Positions 61,510 through 64,000 of a DNA stretch of 64,000 bases are shown piece after piece. Source of the DNA: Marivivens geojensis. Lineage in GTDB: Bacteria > Pseudomonadota > Alphaproteobacteria > Rhodobacterales > Rhodobacteraceae. The position numbers and the translations under genes are program-made. The stretch covers positions 930,001 to 994,000 of the forward strand of contig NZ_JALKCU010000001.1 of assembly GCF_023540835.1 (NCBI RefSeq). Reading direction: 5' to 3'. Numbering within the stretch: the first letter of the stretch is position 1; every line of letters starts with the position of its first letter. The notes beneath the pieces are model-generated. The model had not been told where the DNA came from and ran no database searches. It saw only the letters and a list, made by a program, of their open reading frames with translations.

Positions 61510-62625
61510 TTAGATCGCCGATGGCTCTTTATTCGCGCGGTTGGCAAGCTCTGCGCGGATTTCATCGCTGTGCTCCCCACGGTGCGGAATGGCGGGGGGC
61601 GACCACGCGGGCTGGCCCGAAAACCGTGGCGCTGGAGCGGCTTGCAGGGTTCCGTCGATCTCGTGCCATGCGGACCGTGCGGCGTTCAACGGATGCGCCA
61701 TCGCCTCTTCTGGGCTGAGAACAGGGGCCACGCAGGCATCCGTTCCCTCAAACACAGCCGCCCAATCATCACGGCTGCGCGTTGCGAAAATCCCCGTAAG
61801 GCGGTCGGTCAAATTAGGCCAAGTGTCACGATTGAACTGATCCTGAAACGCAGGGTCATCGCCCAACCCGAGACGGTCGAGGAAGATCGCGTAGAATTTC
61901 GGCTCTAGGCACTGAACCCCGATAAACCCACCATCGGCACAGCGATAGGTTCGGCTCCAATGCGGACCGTCTAGCAGGCCTTTCCCGCGGGCCGTTGGGA
62001 ACATGCCCGACTGTCGCAATGTCATCAGAAGGTTCATCATATGCGCCGTACCGTCATAGATCGCGGCATCGACAACGGTGCCTTTGCCTGTTGCGCGAGC
62101 CTTGAGGATGGCGGCCAGCATTCCCACGGCCAGATACATTGCACCGCCGCCAATATCGCCAACCAAGGTCGGGGGCGTCATCGGCTGCGCCCCAGTTTCG
62201 CCTGCATACCACGCACCACCCGCCAGCGAGATGTAGTTCAGGTCATGCCCCGCCGCATGCGCCAGCGGTCCGTCTTGGCCCCAGCCCGTCATGCGCCCAA
62301 AAACCAGCGCTGGGTTCACCTGATGGCAAACCTCTGGCCCGAGGCCGAGTTTCTCCATCACGCCGGGGCGGAACCCTTCGATGAGTCCGTCCGCGCTCGC
62401 CACCAGTTGAAGCGCGGTCGCCACATCATCAGGGGATTTGAGGTCGAGAGCGATGGACCGTTTCCCACGGTCCAATATGGCGCGTTCAGGCATCCCCGGT
62501 GTCACGCCGCCGCCCTTGCGGTGAATCACGATCACATCAGCGCCAAGATCGGCCAAGAGCATCGCGGCGAAGGGACCTGGGCCAAGCCCTTCGATTTCGA
62601 TAATCCGCACGCCATCCAACATCAT
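61510..62625 (-). CDS. CaiB/BaiF-family CoA transferase (alpha-methylacyl-CoA racemase-like)
   Basis: 371 aa from ATG 62625, behind GGAGAGGAG; the frame extends 12 codons further without family similarity. LDGVRIIEIEGLGPGPFAAMLLADLGADVI and RGKRSIALDLKSPD are family III CoA-transferase marks; IEIEGLGPGPF is typical of the racemase branch. Likely in branched-chain or methyl-fatty-acid breakdown. Confidence 0.88.
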   Translation of the reverse strand: MMLDGVRIIEIEGLGPGPFAAMLLADLGADVIVIHRKGGGVTPGMPERAILDRGKRSIALDLKSPDDVATALQLVASADGLIEGFRPGVMEKLGLGPEVCHQVNPALVFGRMTGWGQDGPLAHAAGHDLNYISLAGGAWYAGETGAQPMTPPTLVGDIGGGAMYLAVGMLAAILKARATGKGTVVDAAIYDGTAHMMNLLMTLRQSGMFPTARGKGLLDGPHWSRTYRCADGGFIGVQCLEPKFYAIFLDRLGLGDDPAFQDQFNRDTWPNLTDRLTGIFATRSRDDWAAVFEGTDACVAPVLSPEEAMAHPLNAARSAWHEIDGTLQAAPAPRFSGQPAWSPPAIPHRGEHSDEIRAELANRANKEPSAI

Positions 62626-62696
62626 TGCTGGCTCCTCTCCACCTGAATGTCCCCCAACCAAAGTTATGAAGGGCGAGGCGGACGAAGGCCAGTGCG

Positions 62697-63698
62697 TCAG
62701 CGCATCCAGAACCCGTTGGCTTTGATCCGATTGCGAATCTGGCGCTCTTTGCGGGGGAGGTCGTTCTGATTGAACAGGTCCCGAATCTTTGCCCCGCGCC
62801 CCTGATAGACCAATCGTTTGATCGGTTCGTAGAGTTTGAGGATTTTTTTCACCTTATTCGGCGTCGCGACCTGTTCGAGCACCTCAATCACACGGTCGCT
62901 TTCGCGCGCATAGAGGAGCGGGAACATGCGGTAGTGACAGGTGATATCCCCATCCAGCCCGTCCAGCTCTGGTCCGGGTCTGCCGCCGCCAAAGGAATGG
63001 ATCACGAGCGGTAGGATTGCTTGATCCAGCCAAGGATCGAGCGACTGAACCGCCAATTCATCAGGACGATTGTCGCGCAGCTCTACCGCCCATTCGGTGA
63101 ACCGTTTCCCGAACTCCGCAGGATCGCGGTAGAAAAACCAGCCCGCATTAAAATAGAGATACCGTTTCCAGTATTCATCGGGTTCGTTCAGGTCGAGCGT
63201 GCTTTCGAATTCCAACCCGAATTTGTCATAGAGCGATTTCCAGACGCCCGTGTAACCGGGCCAATAGAGTTCTTCTTCGGGCCATGTCCCTTCGCGCCGC
63301 ATAGAGGCCGATGGACGGTCGAAATCAAACGGCACCGTGGAAATATCGCCCGTGATCAGCGTGTCGGTGTCGAAAAACACGAAAGGTTCGCCAGCGGGTA
63401 GGGTGCTGAGGCCTTCGATTTTGTTGCCGTAGGGGTAAGCCTGACCGAAATGTTTGCTCTCGAACGGCACGATTTCCGCGCCCAGTTCGATCAATGCCTC
63501 TTTGACAGAGACATCCATCGTGGGGTCCGATTTCCACAACGGCCCCATTTGCGGCTCTGCAACGATCAAACGGCCTTTGAAATCGGGGGAATTCGCCCGC
63601 AGCGAAGCCGCAAACAGCAGGGCCTCATACTGAAGCCGTCCCGATTGTCCGACGATCATAATATTGAACGGCGGAGTGGTTTTCGATTTTCGCGCCAT
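62697..63698 (-). CDS. Conserved hypothetical protein, glycosyltransferase-like
   Basis: 333 aa from ATG 63698 (an in-frame start at 63740 is less likely). The N-terminal half (NIMIVGQSGRLQYEALLFAASLRAN ... FVFFDTDTLITGDI) resembles a GT-A fold with a DxD (D-T-D) site. I do not recognise a named family; possibly a cell-surface sugar transferase. Confidence 0.65.
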   Translation of the reverse strand: MARKSKTTPPFNIMIVGQSGRLQYEALLFAASLRANSPDFKGRLIVAEPQMGPLWKSDPTMDVSVKEALIELGAEIVPFESKHFGQAYPYGNKIEGLSTLPAGEPFVFFDTDTLITGDISTVPFDFDRPSASMRREGTWPEEELYWPGYTGVWKSLYDKFGLEFESTLDLNEPDEYWKRYLYFNAGWFFYRDPAEFGKRFTEWAVELRDNRPDELAVQSLDPWLDQAILPLVIHSFGGGRPGPELDGLDGDITCHYRMFPLLYARESDRVIEVLEQVATPNKVKKILKLYEPIKRLVYQGRGAKIRDLFNQNDLPRKERQIRNRIKANGFWMR

Positions 63699-63809
63699 AG
63701 CTGCCTCAGGTCTTTTGCAACCACTATAGGGGGAAGTCATGACCTGCGAAACCCGAACACGTCAACGGATGCGCGGAAAACGCTGAGTTATAGCAATATG
63801 TGGGGGAAG

Positions 63810-63893
63810 TGGTGGGCGACCCTGGAATCGAACCAGGCGTGGGTCTCCCCGGCGGAGTTACAGTCCGCTGCCGCACCTTGCAGCTCGTCGCCC
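63810..63893 (-). tRNA. tRNA-Tyr (anticodon GTA)
   Basis: 84-nt class II tRNA with long variable arm and encoded CCA. Acceptor GGGCGAC/GTCGCCC, anticodon loop CTGTAAC flanked by GCGGA/TCCGC, T-loop TTCGATT. Intact. Confidence 0.95.
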
Positions 63894-64000
63894 GAACCTA
63901 GGCAAAGCCTCGTTCGTGGGGGGCTGAATATGAGTCTTGGCCGAGGGCGTCAACAGGAAAAATGATCGTTTTTCGACACACTTGTGTAAAGTGCCAGTTT

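Overview
The window is chromosomal DNA of an alphaproteobacterium, most likely of the Rhodobacterales/Roseobacter group. The flanks are GC-rich, with the block ybgC-tolQ-tolR-tolA-tolB-pal-cpoB-tilS-ftsH, a urease operon (ureDABCEFG), fhs-folD, and the pdeM/DEXH-helicase pair that usually sits near a DNA ligase in this group. The genus cannot be named from sequence alone.

Layout: (1) 1-1628, the end of an Fe(III)-type ABC permease. (2) 1670-31756, a composite island of two different integrative elements in one tRNA-Thr(UGU) gene. Element 1 (about 1695-16826, AT-rich) is an integrated mobilizable plasmid. It carries an AEP-type primase Rep with a leader peptide, 8-bp iterons, two (perhaps three) tandem pseudoknotted RNAs, a type I restriction-modification system (hsdMSR), a relaxase with MobC, a serine recombinase, ParA with a ribbon-helix-helix partner, and a tyrosine integrase. 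Element 2 (about 16839-31756, intermediate GC) has its own tyrosine integrase, a serine recombinase, a polymerase-like protein with family A/single-subunit RNA polymerase motifs, an Mrr-like nuclease-helicase with five HA repeats, an HNH-HIT fusion protein, an SNase and many small secreted proteins. (3) 31757-64000, host genes: a two-component system, a DUF2271/PepSY-flavoreductase/ApbE redox locus, adenine deaminase, urease, tol-pal, ftsH, one-carbon folate genes, DNA-repair-associated genes, a CoA transferase and tRNA-Tyr.

The most striking point is how the island treats the tRNA. Element 1 recombined inside the anticodon arm (a 19-bp direct repeat at 1695-1713 and 16808-16826), so the 5' half of tRNA-Thr is now about 15 kb from its 3' half and neither end rebuilds a tRNA. 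Inside the left end the element carries a complete tRNA-Thr with the same UGU anticodon (1892-1964) but a different anticodon stem. It apparently replaces the gene it breaks while not offering a new target to its integrase. Element 2 used the usual 3'-end target (26-bp repeat at 16839-16864 and 31731-31756), which by itself is harmless.

Other non-coding structure is concentrated in element 1: two + strand RNAs whose hairpin loop is complementary to a downstream segment, each ending in an intrinsic terminator; the word TGGTAGAA in clusters at three sites; interlocked 10-bp inverted repeats; two palindromic operator arrays before the serine recombinase; and a 28-residue hydrophobic peptide ORF followed by a long hairpin. 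Everything here comes from reading the sequence; no database searches or folding programs were run.
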